A DNA stretch of 58,802 nt from a virus. The notes under the pieces are model-generated. The model did not search any database, was not told the origin of the DNA, and worked only from the letters and a program-made list of their open reading frames with translations. Both the position numbers and the translations under genes were made by a program. Positions 6,975 through 13,834 of this stretch are shown here, piece after piece (the stretch's first letter is position 1; each line of letters starts with the position of its first letter). The stretch is from the IMG/VR virus record IMGVR_UViG_3300036760_000108, positions 1 through 58,802 of that record; one strand, 5' to 3'.

Positions 6975-7230
6975 GTTTGTTATCCCCTTTAGTTTGATTG
7001 TTGTATCCTCGTGCATACGTTCTTTGCCTATGGCAATTTGCACAAACTACGTCACACTTATTAATTTCCTCTTTTAATCGTTTCAATGAAGTTTTTACGA
7101 TTCCGATACTGAAAAGTTTTTGACCCCTTGTATGGTCAAAGTCCATTTGCCATGAGTTATACTTGATTCCACAATCCGCACATGGTTTATCTTTCTCTTT
7201 GATAATCAAGTCTTTACGCGCTTGATCCAT
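6967..7230 (-). CDS. HNH endonuclease, 87 aa
   Basis: Compact HNH domain: a zinc pair CADC, the catalytic strand QMDFDHTRG (D-H of the first HNH motif), a second pair CANC and CHRQRT with the final His. It is one of several free-standing HNH genes in this genome and is probably a homing-type nuclease. A 49-aa ORF overlaps its start, and the true start may be slightly internal. Confidence 0.8.
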   Translation of the reverse strand: MDQARKDLIIKEKDKPCADCGIKYNSWQMDFDHTRGQKLFSIGIVKTSLKRLKEEINKCDVVCANCHRQRTYARGYNNQTKGDNKHA

Positions 7231-7355
7231 GCTTCATTCCTACATGGATGGCCTAAGCGATACTGTTTATGATAGTCTGGATTCTTAGCAATCCATCGTT
7301 GATTCTTTTCTGTTTGTGTTAACGGCCTATCACCTAAAATAAAAGGTCTAGACAT
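7206..7355 (-). CDS. Small basic protein, 49 aa, overlapping HNH gene
   Basis: ATG 7355 opens a frame that overlaps the HNH gene by 25 nt. The product (MSRPFILGDRPLTQTEKNQR...) with KNQRWIAKNPDYHKQY resembles the lysine/tyrosine-rich N-terminal extensions seen on phage HNH proteins. It may once have been fused to the HNH domain and been separated by a frameshift. The ribosome-binding site is weak. Confidence 0.45.
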   Translation of the reverse strand: MSRPFILGDRPLTQTEKNQRWIAKNPDYHKQYRLGHPCRNEAWIKRVKT

Positions 7356-7357
7356 TG

Positions 7358-7489
7358 TTACCGCCCGCATGTGGCATCATTGTATTGTGATAACCACTCT
7401 CCACAATCTAAGCAAACGTAATGAATCTCTCCGGCCTTTTCCTCTCTAAACTCTAGCCTATGTTCCGTCAACGTCCTTTGACAAATCAT
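7358..7489 (-). CDS. Small Cys-containing protein, 43 aa
   Basis: Start at ATG 7489, preceded by AGAGGTG and overlapping the amidotransferase stop in ATGA. The protein contains a CLDCGEW zinc-knuckle half-site. It is likely co-translated with the amidotransferase; function unknown. Confidence 0.55.
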   Translation of the reverse strand: MICQRTLTEHRLEFREEKAGEIHYVCLDCGEWLSQYNDATCGR

Positions 7490-8433
7490 CGGTGCACCTC
7501 TAGAGCCGCTGGCGGCATGTCTTTTGTCTCGGCCTCTTTTAGCCACATCAAACAGTCTAAACAATAGCCCTCTGATAATTCCCCTAGTCCCCCGCACATG
7601 TCGCAATAGTCCGTTGTGGCGTGCGCCTTGTCTCTGTCATCCTTCCATGTGCTAAAGTCTTCCTTGTGCTCATCCTCATCTACTAGATTGCCGTGCGCTT
7701 GTGGCATCCTCGGCGCGTCTAGCTTATATCCACCACCATATGAGGCATAATCATAATCGGCAAGTGAAGAGCCTAGACCGCTAGAGGCATAGCCCGCCGT
7801 AAAGCTGTATGACTTATTCCGTGGTACGCGCTCATTCGTTAAGCGTGTAGCATCATGGAAAGTATAAATCATACCCTCGGCTAATTGCCGTACATGCGTA
7901 CATCCGATAGCCTTTAGCTGTTCCGCTTCACTCGCTAAGTATGTGCCGCCGTTATGACGGCCTCTGTATAGAGGATTGCCGCAACGGTACGCTTTAAGCT
8001 TGCCGCCTTCAATCCACACAAGAGCTATACAGCCCTCATACTTGCTAAAGTCTTTAGCCTTGATCCCATGTATCAAGCTCTGAGAGTCTACGGCATAGGT
8101 GCCGAAATCCTCATCATTGATAATGATACCGTTATGCGCGAACGCGATACCATCATCTAAGAAAGGATGAGCATTAGCGCTAGTAACGTCACCTTGTGTA
8201 GCGGCTCTAGTGTGACCGATAAACATACCAGATATTGCCGCTTCAGTTACTTCCTTGCGTAGTGTGGTATTCAATGCCACACAAGGCCTATCAGCTACTT
8301 TAGCTATGCGTACCTCATTGTTAGAGACGTAAGCAAGGCCTACGCTATCCGTGCCTCTATCCTCATTCATAGACCCTAGCGCAATCATCCGGTTACTGCT
8401 AAGCTTGCCTATCCCTGCAAATAATCCACACAT
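7486..8433 (-). CDS. Class II glutamine amidotransferase
   Basis: 315 aa from ATG 8433 (RBS GGGGGTGAT). After Met removal the N-terminal Cys of MCGLFAGIGK is the Ntn-hydrolase nucleophile. GHTRAATQG and FAHNGIIIN match the glutamine-binding and oxyanion segments of GlmS/PurF-type glutaminase domains. No synthetase domain (SIS or PRTase) follows; instead the C-terminal 90 residues are low in structure and end with a zinc-knuckle-like CDMCGG...CLDC. It would release ammonia from glutamine for a partner enzyme, and the amidoligase encoded one base upstream is the obvious candidate. Confidence 0.9.
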   Translation of the reverse strand: MCGLFAGIGKLSSNRMIALGSMNEDRGTDSVGLAYVSNNEVRIAKVADRPCVALNTTLRKEVTEAAISGMFIGHTRAATQGDVTSANAHPFLDDGIAFAHNGIIINDEDFGTYAVDSQSLIHGIKAKDFSKYEGCIALVWIEGGKLKAYRCGNPLYRGRHNGGTYLASEAEQLKAIGCTHVRQLAEGMIYTFHDATRLTNERVPRNKSYSFTAGYASSGLGSSLADYDYASYGGGYKLDAPRMPQAHGNLVDEDEHKEDFSTWKDDRDKAHATTDYCDMCGGLGELSEGYCLDCLMWLKEAETKDMPPAALEVHR

Positions 8434-8434
8434 G

Positions 8435-10060
8435 TTAACGATCACCCCCATTAGTATTATGAAACGCTTCACGGTCTAGGCTCATGGTACGCTCATCATC
8501 TGTCATCGGCAATTGTGCTATGCGCTCTTGCGCGTTACGCTCTGCTCTTTGTGCCGCCATTCCGTCATCTGGCCTTTGCCCGCTTGTATCTACAGGATAC
8601 CCGCCGATTGTTTCCGCAATTGACCACCCATAAAATTCAGGCGTGCCCGTCATCATCTGATAGGCCGTAACTTGGAGAGTAGCATTATCAATTCTAATGT
8701 TTTGTACGTCTCTCATCTCGTCATAGTGCGTAACCGTTAAAGTTTGCCCGCGCAATGTTTCAACGGCGGCCCGCATTGATTCGGCGGTAAGCACTCCGGC
8801 CCTCGGCTCTATGTTATTTGTCCTATGTATCACCACGTTAGACGGTGAGGCCGTGACAGCCTCGGCGGGCTCTTCCTCATCTGATACAGCCCATGGCCCT
8901 CTATGGTTACGCTCACAGTCTCGGCACACTCTCCCCCCGCAATACTCCCCCTCATCGTGCCTATTGTCTCGGCATGTGTAACAGTCCGGCGCATCTCCAC
9001 AATTGCCGCCCTCGTGACAATATTCACACTCGTTAGGCTCACAGTCACCGTCATCATGCGTTTGTGAATTACAACGGCCTTCCTCACCACATCCACAAGG
9101 GCACGAGTCATCATTGCTATCATCATCCTCTGAGCGGTTCGGCTCTGTAGCTTGATTATCGGAATAGAATTTCTTTAGCCGTCCTTTCAATTCACATTCC
9201 GCATTGTGCAAGGCAATCAATGGCCTATCAAACGCGCTCCATTCAATGCCTAAGCTTTTCAATTGACTATAGACCCATGCGGGTATAGGTTCATGCCGTT
9301 TATCTAAAGGCTTTACGTCTTCAATGATAGCTTTCAGCACATCAGAGAGCATATCAATAGAGGCCTTGCGGCTTTCAAACGGTCTATGCGCTATCTTCCA
9401 TCCTTCACGGCCTAAAAGCATACAGAAGGTAGACCATGCTAATACATATTTCCATCGATGAGTATTCCCTAGCAAGCGTACCTCTACCGTGCGTATGCCA
9501 CTAGGCCGGAATATCTCTACAGTGTTTAGCCAATGATACCGCCGTGAGTTATTGTACTTTGTAGACTCAAAACGTGTGCCCGCTTTCGTCTCTTCAATCT
9601 TTCGACAATAGCTATTAGATTTCCTTGCATCTGGTACGGCCTGAAATGCAAGGTCTTCTATATCCTTAGCTAGTGACTCGGTAGCAATGGCCCATTGCCG
9701 CAAGCGTGCCATTGACGCGCCTTGTATTCCCATATGCACATGATACCCGCATGACTTATCAGTATTAAGGCTAGGCGCGTGTACCAAATCTTTCAAGAGG
9801 CCTAGTACAAACTTAGGCGAACGTGTGACGGCGGGCAATACAACATATTCCGTACCGTCACCGTTTACGCTTCCATCACTGATTACATTTACTCCGGCTG
9901 GTACTCGTGCCGCACTATGGTTAGCCTCTAATTCCCAACCTAGCGAAAATTTAAACTTAGGGACGGGCGGCTCATAGGTGTACGTGTTGCGTGTGGAGCT
10001 ATACCGCACAATATTAGCCGGATGGTTCGGGCTAAGTATGCTTTCATTATTGGAAGGCAT
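8435..10060 (-). CDS. Amidoligase (COOH-NH2 ligase family) with Cys-rich domain
   Basis: 541 aa. The N-terminal 270 residues carry the putative amidoligase pattern of the glutamine-synthetase/gamma-glutamylcysteine-ligase fold: SLGWELEAN, ISDGSVNGDGTEYV, CGYHVHMG and VEIFRPSGIRTVEVRLL. After a helical region, residues about 310-395 form a dense Cys/His cluster (CPCGCGEEGRCN, CEYCHEGGNC, CYTC, CRDCERN) expected to bind several zinc ions. Family knowledge predicts ATP-dependent amide-bond formation between a carboxylate and an amine or ammonia. Pairing with a class II amidotransferase suggests amidation using glutamine. Possible targets are a peptide, the cell surface or modified nucleobases; the sequence does not decide. 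Confidence 0.85.
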   Translation of the reverse strand: MPSNNESILSPNHPANIVRYSSTRNTYTYEPPVPKFKFSLGWELEANHSAARVPAGVNVISDGSVNGDGTEYVVLPAVTRSPKFVLGLLKDLVHAPSLNTDKSCGYHVHMGIQGASMARLRQWAIATESLAKDIEDLAFQAVPDARKSNSYCRKIEETKAGTRFESTKYNNSRRYHWLNTVEIFRPSGIRTVEVRLLGNTHRWKYVLAWSTFCMLLGREGWKIAHRPFESRKASIDMLSDVLKAIIEDVKPLDKRHEPIPAWVYSQLKSLGIEWSAFDRPLIALHNAECELKGRLKKFYSDNQATEPNRSEDDDSNDDSCPCGCGEEGRCNSQTHDDGDCEPNECEYCHEGGNCGDAPDCYTCRDNRHDEGEYCGGRVCRDCERNHRGPWAVSDEEEPAEAVTASPSNVVIHRTNNIEPRAGVLTAESMRAAVETLRGQTLTVTHYDEMRDVQNIRIDNATLQVTAYQMMTGTPEFYGWSIAETIGGYPVDTSGQRPDDGMAAQRAERNAQERIAQLPMTDDERTMSLDREAFHNTNGGDR

Positions 10061-10062
10061 GA

Positions 10063-10320
10063 TTATTTTACCCCCACAATTTGAAGGTTAGAGGCAAGCG
10101 CATCAAACCATTCTTGAGCCTTGGTACCCGTTGCCGTCGGCATCCATTTATTGACATGGCGGCTAGTGGTAACGCTCCATTGTTTCTCTGTTTTGAAGTG
10201 TTGCCATTTTCCATCTAGCACCACGCTACACGCTACAGGTGTACGATAGCTAAAGAGTATCACAAGCTCGTCATTGATTGTGACCTCTGTTTGATTCGCG
10301 CCTAGTGGTCTGAGAGTCAT
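10063..10320 (-). CDS. Small conserved phage protein (DUF8033-like)
   Basis: 85 aa. The pattern ILFSYRTPVACSVVLDGKW, followed by TEKQWSVTTSRHVNKW, is one I associate with short phage proteins of unknown function (DUF8033). Compact, beta-rich, with no catalytic motif visible. It lies directly upstream of the amidoligase and probably belongs to the same module. Confidence 0.6.
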   Translation of the reverse strand: MTLRPLGANQTEVTINDELVILFSYRTPVACSVVLDGKWQHFKTEKQWSVTTSRHVNKWMPTATGTKAQEWFDALASNLQIVGVK

Positions 10321-10482
10321 TTAGTCCCCCTTTTGTTTATCGGCAAGATCGCGCCACATCCACACAAGCGCGTCTTTCGTATTGCCTATTTCTATGTACA
10401 TCTCTATGACGCGCTCACGAATACGCGCCGTGCGCTCTTCGGTGCTCATCGTCTCAAGCTCTTTGATACTTACTTTTCCCAT
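10321..10482 (-). CDS. Hypothetical helical protein, 53 aa
   Basis: Short gene abutting the next start. The product is charged and helical (KELETMSTEERTARIRERVIEMYI...). No family recognised; the ribosome-binding site is weak, so translation may be coupled to the upstream C2H2 gene. Confidence 0.5.
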   Translation of the reverse strand: MGKVSIKELETMSTEERTARIRERVIEMYIEIGNTKDALVWMWRDLADKQKGD

Positions 10483-10493
10483 GAGTTAGTCTA

Positions 10494-10808
10494 TCAGGAG
10501 TTTTGCAAACTTTCAAGGCTTTTTCCTGAATTTGTCACAAGCTCATCTAATTTCTTTTGAAAACAAGCGTTACATCTACAGGCCGCTAAATGCTCTGCAT
10601 TATTCGCTATGATAGGTGTATCAATTCCTATCAGGTGAGGCTTTAACCATCCGGCCTCGGCCTCTTTGACAATCTGGGCCGCCGTCCTGCCCGTCACTTT
10701 CTCCGGCCTCACGATTGATTTAAGACCGTGAAACATTCGCTTGTGCTCCTCGTACTCGTGAAATGTTTTAAAGACAATCCGCCCGCATAAGGCGCAATGA
10801 TGAGGCAT
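10494..10808 (-). CDS. C2H2 zinc-finger protein, 104 aa
   Basis: From ATG 10808 (RBS AAGGGGGAT) the product begins HCALCGRIVFKTFHEYEEH and continues KRMFH, a classical C-x2-C-x13-H-x4-H finger. A second Cys cluster near the C-terminus (AACRCNACFQKK) could hold another ion. Probably DNA- or protein-binding; role in the accessory block unknown. Confidence 0.7.
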   Translation of the reverse strand: MPHHCALCGRIVFKTFHEYEEHKRMFHGLKSIVRPEKVTGRTAAQIVKEAEAGWLKPHLIGIDTPIIANNAEHLAACRCNACFQKKLDELVTNSGKSLESLQNS

Positions 10809-10818
10809 CCTATCCCCC

Positions 10819-10914
10819 TTAATCGTTTGTAAGCAATTCAACGGCAAACGCTAACAGCACAAGACCCGCAATGCCGCCTATGATCCACGTTGTAAGAGTC
10901 TCGGCAAGGTTCAT
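10819..10914 (-). CDS. Small transmembrane peptide, 31 aa
   Basis: ATG 10914 follows AAAGGGGGATAGATTGCT. One hydrophobic helix (WIIGGIAGLVLLAFAVELL) with short polar ends. It overlaps the preceding 24-aa ORF in ATGA. Confidence 0.6.
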   Translation of the reverse strand: MNLAETLTTWIIGGIAGLVLLAFAVELLTND

Positions 10915-10985
10915 AGCAATCTATCCCCCTTTGTTATGACTATCCAACAAATCAAAAGGCCCAACAATCCCCACATATTCAACAT
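10911..10985 (-). CDS. Possible tiny membrane peptide, 24 aa
   Basis: ATG 10985 to TGA 10911 encodes a hydrophobic peptide (MWGLLGLLICWIVI core) that ends in an ATGA overlap with the next small membrane gene. The ribosome-binding site is weak. It could be a translated coupler for the downstream gene. Confidence 0.35.
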   Translation of the reverse strand: MLNMWGLLGLLICWIVITKGDRLL

Positions 10986-10986
10986 G

Positions 10987-11205
10987 TTAAAACCATTTGA
11001 TAACGCCTAGCTCTTTCAATCCCTCTACCGTGCGCGTGCTATGATTGAAGGGCCGCAAGGCGTGACCGTCCGGCGCGTGTACATTCCACATTCTACCATC
11101 TATGCCGTGCTCTAAAGCCCATGCCATTTTTTCTTTTGATCCCTTGAGATATTCCAGCTTCACACGCTGTAAAGGTATCTCGGTATCGAATCTAGGAAGT
11201 AGCAT
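10987..11205 (-). CDS. Hypothetical protein, 72 aa
   Basis: Basic protein with a likely helical stretch (VKLEYLKGSKEKMAWALEHG) and a C-terminal STRTVEGLKELGVIKWF. No family recognised. It directly abuts the upstream gene. Confidence 0.55.
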   Translation of the reverse strand: MLLPRFDTEIPLQRVKLEYLKGSKEKMAWALEHGIDGRMWNVHAPDGHALRPFNHSTRTVEGLKELGVIKWF

Positions 11206-11400
11206 TTAGTTTTCCCCCGTTTCCATTTTACAAAGGCGGTACCATTTCCAGCGTATCACCTCACCGTCACCTATGCCCGCTAAGGCGTCTATTGTCTTAC
11301 CAAGGATATGATAGCTCATCTCCTCGTGAGACATGCCCGCCATCTCTCCGGCCTTGTAGGGAATGAGGCTATAATCTCCGGCTCTCTTTTCCATACTCAT
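11206..11400 (-). CDS. Hypothetical protein, 64 aa
   Basis: Start placed at ATG 11400, eight bases after GGGGG; the longer frame from 11412 would put the ribosome-binding site inside the gene. Product helical, containing GEMAGMSHEEMSYHILGKTI. A weak promoter-like GGCCTTGCAC lies upstream near 11425. Function unknown. Confidence 0.55.
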   Translation of the reverse strand: MSMEKRAGDYSLIPYKAGEMAGMSHEEMSYHILGKTIDALAGIGDGEVIRWKWYRLCKMETGEN

Positions 11401-11431
11401 ATCTACCCCCAAAACTCCAAGAGTGCAAGGC

Positions 11432-11608
11432 CTATTTTTCCTTGTTAAGTAATGTTTCCGTGCGTGCTAGGTATGCTCCGGCTATTTCTATCATCATTTT
11501 TTCATACCTAGGCATGTAATGAGCCACTTTATTTTTCCTGCTATTAGCGTTATACCATGCTACCGCTTCCATGCAATCATTGAAGGCGTCAAGCTCTCTA
11601 TCATTCAT
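11432..11608 (-). CDS. Hypothetical protein, 58 aa
   Basis: ATG 11608 to TAG 11432. Helical, with MEAVAWYNANSRKNK and YEKMMIEIAGAYLART. Packed between neighbours in the accessory operon. No family recognised. Confidence 0.55.
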   Translation of the reverse strand: MNDRELDAFNDCMEAVAWYNANSRKNKVAHYMPRYEKMMIEIAGAYLARTETLLNKEK

Positions 11609-11611
11609 GAT

Positions 11612-11893
11612 CTAGACTCCTCTCCTCTCATCGTCTGATTGCTCACGGTTACAACATGCCTCGGCCTCATCCTCGTTATCATACTCGGTATCACACTCAC
11701 CACATAACCAGTTACTATCTTGCGTGCCCTCATAGTCACTCTTGCCACATCTAAAGGCCGTAGGGTCTAACTCTTTGAGTACCCGCCCGCTACTAAAGGT
11801 ATACCCGCATATCTCTACCTCTCCAAAGATTTCATCTAGCATGTCCTCGTATTCCTGCTCTGTCATCTCGTATTCTACCTCTCGTGCTTTCAT
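11612..11893 (-). CDS. Acidic Cys-containing protein, 93 aa
   Basis: N-terminal MTEQEYEDMLDEIFGEVEICGYTFSSG...LKELDPTAFRCGKSDY resembles a short conserved family seen in many phages, here with a C-terminal zinc-ribbon-like part (WLCGECD...EACC). The start overlaps the upstream 20-aa ORF in ATGA. Function unknown. Confidence 0.65.
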   Translation of the reverse strand: MKAREVEYEMTEQEYEDMLDEIFGEVEICGYTFSSGRVLKELDPTAFRCGKSDYEGTQDSNWLCGECDTEYDNEDEAEACCNREQSDDERRGV

Positions 11894-11952
11894 TTCATCA
11901 CCTCATCAAAGAAGGTTAGAAGAAAATACCATAGCTTGTCTATCAAGCTCAT
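11890..11952 (-). CDS. Possible 20-aa leader or coupling peptide
   Basis: ATG 11952 to TGA 11890 encodes an amphipathic hydrophobic peptide (DKLWYFLLTFFDEV core). It overlaps both neighbours in ATGA and contains GAGGTGA just before the next start, so its translation would deliver ribosomes to the 93-aa gene. Confidence 0.4.
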   Translation of the reverse strand: MSLIDKLWYFLLTFFDEVMK

Positions 11953-12101
11953 TCTGTCACCTCACTATCGACGGTGCCCACACAATACAAAGAGCCTTTG
12001 AAGTCTTTCACAATCAGGTTACCTAGTAATTGCGTAGAGGTACGCTTGAATTGATACCGCCATATCATGTCTTTGATCCGTGCCACAAGATAGCCAATCA
12101 T
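11949..12101 (-). CDS. Hypothetical protein, 50 aa
   Basis: ATG 12101 to TGA 11949. N-terminal hydrophobic and basic helix (IGYLVARIKDMIWRYQFKR) and a short beta-like C-terminus. It overlaps the stop of the upstream gene. No family recognised. Confidence 0.5.
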   Translation of the reverse strand: MIGYLVARIKDMIWRYQFKRTSTQLLGNLIVKDFKGSLYCVGTVDSEVTE

Positions 12102-12352
12102 TGCAAGGCCTCATCAAGTGTATTCTCAATGCGGGCTAAGTCTTCTAACCATCTCTCATCCTCTCCGGCCTCTATCTCCGGCCCTAGCTCACCACTACGC
12201 ACGGCTAAGGCCTTGCTACTCAAGGCCTCTCTAACCTCGTCCCAGTCATCACGGCTCAAGGTGACAGAGACAAAAAGGCTATTGACCTCATCACATCGGC
12301 ACAATTGCCCGACGTACTCACCGCACATGGTACATATTCCCGTCACGCTCAT
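12098..12352 (-). CDS. Zinc-knuckle protein, 84 aa
   Basis: N-terminal CTMCGEYVGQLCRC supplies four Cys for a zinc site. The rest is acidic and helical (DWDEVREALSSKALAVRSGE). Small, probably protein-interacting. It overlaps the upstream gene in ATGA. Confidence 0.65.
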   Translation of the reverse strand: MSVTGICTMCGEYVGQLCRCDEVNSLFVSVTLSRDDWDEVREALSSKALAVRSGELGPEIEAGEDERWLEDLARIENTLDEALQ

Positions 12353-12570
12353 TTATTCCCCCTCTCTAGTTTGTAGTCCGGCACATGCTCTAGATACCAT
12401 CCAAAGTCGTACAGCGGCTTTCTCGTCTGAGCCTTTAGAATCTCTACCCATGCCGTCATCTGCTCTTGATAGGATGGTACATCAATCCTATACTCTTGTC
12501 GCTCTGCTCCATTGTGATAGGTCATCGGCACACAACCCGCCGATACTCTTTCTTTTCTCTCAATCGTCAT
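12349..12570 (-). CDS. First gene of the leftward accessory operon, 73 aa
   Basis: The ATG at 12570 lies only 5 nt from the -10 box of the promoter at 12576-12603, so the transcript would start at or next to the A of ATG (leaderless mRNA). An internal ATG lacks a clear ribosome-binding site. The product contains PSYQEQMTAWVEILKAQTRK and YDFGWYLEHVPDYKLE; no family recognised. Confidence 0.6.
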   Translation of the reverse strand: MTIERKERVSAGCVPMTYHNGAERQEYRIDVPSYQEQMTAWVEILKAQTRKPLYDFGWYLEHVPDYKLERGNK

Positions 12571-12575
12571 GCTCC

Positions 12576-12603
12576 ATTATAACAGGATGCGGCTATTTGT
12601 CAA
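12576..12603 (-). promoter_or_regulatory. Consensus sigma70 promoter of the leftward operon
   Basis: Minus strand TTGACA (12598-12603), 16-bp spacer, TATAAT (12576-12581): both hexamers are perfect. It fires into the gene starting at 12570 with essentially no 5' leader. Confidence 0.9.
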
Positions 12604-12621
12604 TGAGTCAAAAGACTCATT
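12602..12621. promoter_or_regulatory. Operator-like inverted repeat
   Basis: AATGAGTC-AAAA-GACTCATT is a perfect 8-bp inverted repeat with a 4-bp centre, touching the -35 box of the leftward promoter. It could be a repressor site or a hairpin. No repressor gene was identified in the window. Confidence 0.5.
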
Positions 12622-12696
12622 CTCTCAGGCATTAGCATACCTTCGACAAGGCCCATAATTTTATTTGCTTATTTGACGGCATGATTATAATGTATC

Positions 12697-12793
12697 TGTA
12701 GACATTCTATTTTGTGGTGTTTCTCGTAGATCATATCTATAACATGCGTTGATTCGCGGATAAAAGCATGATAACAGGGACCTATATAGTGTA
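12697..12793. repeat. Regulatory block copy A
   Basis: Begins with TGTAGACATTC and ends with the 18-mer AGGGACCTATATAGTGTA. The two motifs start 79 nt apart, exactly as in copy B (13049-13145), while the sequence between them has diverged. On the minus strand the 18-mer reads TACACTATATAGGTCCCT, which resembles promoters of single-subunit phage RNA polymerases (CACTATAGGG type). Confidence 0.7.
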
Positions 12794-12807
12794 TGAGTAA
12801 CTATAAA

Positions 12808-12926
12808 GGCTACCATCTTGACCGTAAGGGCAAGCCTCAAGGTGAGAGGTGATAACACCTCGAACGTGAGACGGCGGGGGTGGAACCCCTCAAGCCGTCG
12901 CAACCGTAACAGCCTGACTAATAGCC
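12808..12926 (+). ncRNA. Cloverleaf-like structured RNA candidate
   Basis: A GGCTA/TAGCC helix (12808-12812 with 12922-12926) encloses three hairpins. Hairpin 1 is CTTGACC/GGGCAAG with a GTAA (GNRA) loop, 12817-12834. Hairpin 2 is GAGGTG/CACCTC with an ATAA loop, 12846-12861. Hairpin 3 is GACGGC/GCCGTC (12870-12875 with 12894-12899) holding an inner GGGG/CCCC stem. CCCCTCAA at 12886-12893 can alternatively pair with TTGAGGGG at 12928-12935, which would break hairpin 3, so a switch is possible. It does not match a tRNA or a riboswitch I recognise. Confidence 0.5.
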
Positions 12927-13048
12927 ATTGAGGGGGTTTAAGGGGGATTCATAAGCTTGTGAGGTAACATGCACGCGCTAAGCTACACGTTGCCGCCCGT
13001 CTGATCGAAATGAAATCATAGCGTATTGTAGCGTTGTTTCATTCACTT

Positions 13049-13145
13049 TGTAGACATTCATATGTCACTATTAAATGATCTTTCATACCTAAAAGACAAT
13101 ACGTTTTATGTATTTAAATGCATAAAGAGGGACCTATATAGTGTA
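13049..13145. repeat. Regulatory block copy B
   Basis: Second copy of the block at 12697-12793, with the same TGTAGACATTC and AGGGACCTATATAGTGTA motifs and the same 79-nt offset. A GTACAG...CTGTAC inverted repeat follows it. The two copies are about 352 bp apart. Confidence 0.7.
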
Positions 13146-13435
13146 CAGTATGTGCCTATGGTACGCCTGTACTTGATATCTCAAGGTTTTAGATGGTCTT
13201 CCATGATTGCCGCCTTTGAGCGCAATAATCTAACCTATTAGGCCATACCTAACCTTATCGGTATCCTTTCTTATAGCGTCATGCTGTATGTGGTGTTCAT
13301 GGCCTAAACGTCGTTATCAATTCACCACGTTATCACGCATTGATTAATAGGAGATTAAATGATTCTATGCCGATTAACGCGCTGTATGCGCTCATCGGTA
13401 TGAAGGTATTTCATTGAATTTAAACAGGAGTATTC

Positions 13436-13834
13436 ATGCCATTTGTCAAAGGTAATCAGCTAGGCAAGGCGAACCTAGGCCGCAAGAAAGAATCAAAGAA
13501 AACCATCTGGCTAATGGAGAGCTTGCAAGAGCACGGTTACAACTATGAGGCAATGCTTGTAGGATTCCTACAGAAGGCCGCTAAGGGGGATAGGTTAGCC
13601 TTAGACATGGCGCACCTGCTCGTTAAGATGGTGCCACATATGGCGAACGCACCGAAGCAGGACGTAGGCCAGACCATGATAGAGACGCTAGTGATTAACC
13701 GATTTGATAGTTCTGGTACACCAAGACTATATCAGACTGGTACACCGTCTGATGAAGCAGGGAAAGCAGTAGAGAGCATTGAGCCGCCCGCCGTCGATGC
13801 TGAAATCATTCAGGATGAGGAACACAACGCTTAA
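13436..13834 (+). CDS. Terminase small subunit, putative
   Basis: 132 aa. The Gly/Lys-rich start VKGNQLGKANLGRKK followed by a helical body (ESLQEHGYNYEAMLVGFLQKAAKG) and an acidic tail matches the short small-terminase-type proteins that precede large terminases in many phages. It is the first gene of the rightward arm and has ribosome-binding site AGGAG. It would recognise packaging sites and regulate the large subunit. Two short gene-coding stretches separate it from the large terminase. Confidence 0.65.
   Translation: MPFVKGNQLGKANLGRKKESKKTIWLMESLQEHGYNYEAMLVGFLQKAAKGDRLALDMAHLLVKMVPHMANAPKQDVGQTMIETLVINRFDSSGTPRLYQTGTPSDEAGKAVESIEPPAVDAEIIQDEEHNA

Larger units (their letters stand above)
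12571..13435. other. Divergent control region, 865 bp without genes
   Basis: This region separates the leftward and rightward transcription arms. It contains the strong leftward promoter, an operator-like inverted repeat, two copies of a regulatory block and a cloverleaf-like RNA candidate (listed separately). A perfect TATAAT at 12686-12691 on the plus strand lacks a good -35. Near 13351-13420 short leader-like ORFs (14 and 16 codons) follow GGAG. It is the best candidate for early promoters and possibly a replication origin. Confidence 0.6.

Noticed and set aside
12030-12635. 201-aa plus-strand ORF
   Set aside because: Antisense to two well-supported overlapping genes, low-complexity Ser/His-rich translation and no ribosome-binding site.
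12776-13145. T7-type transcription system
   Set aside because: No single-subunit RNA polymerase gene was found in the window, so the promoter resemblance is reported only as a motif.
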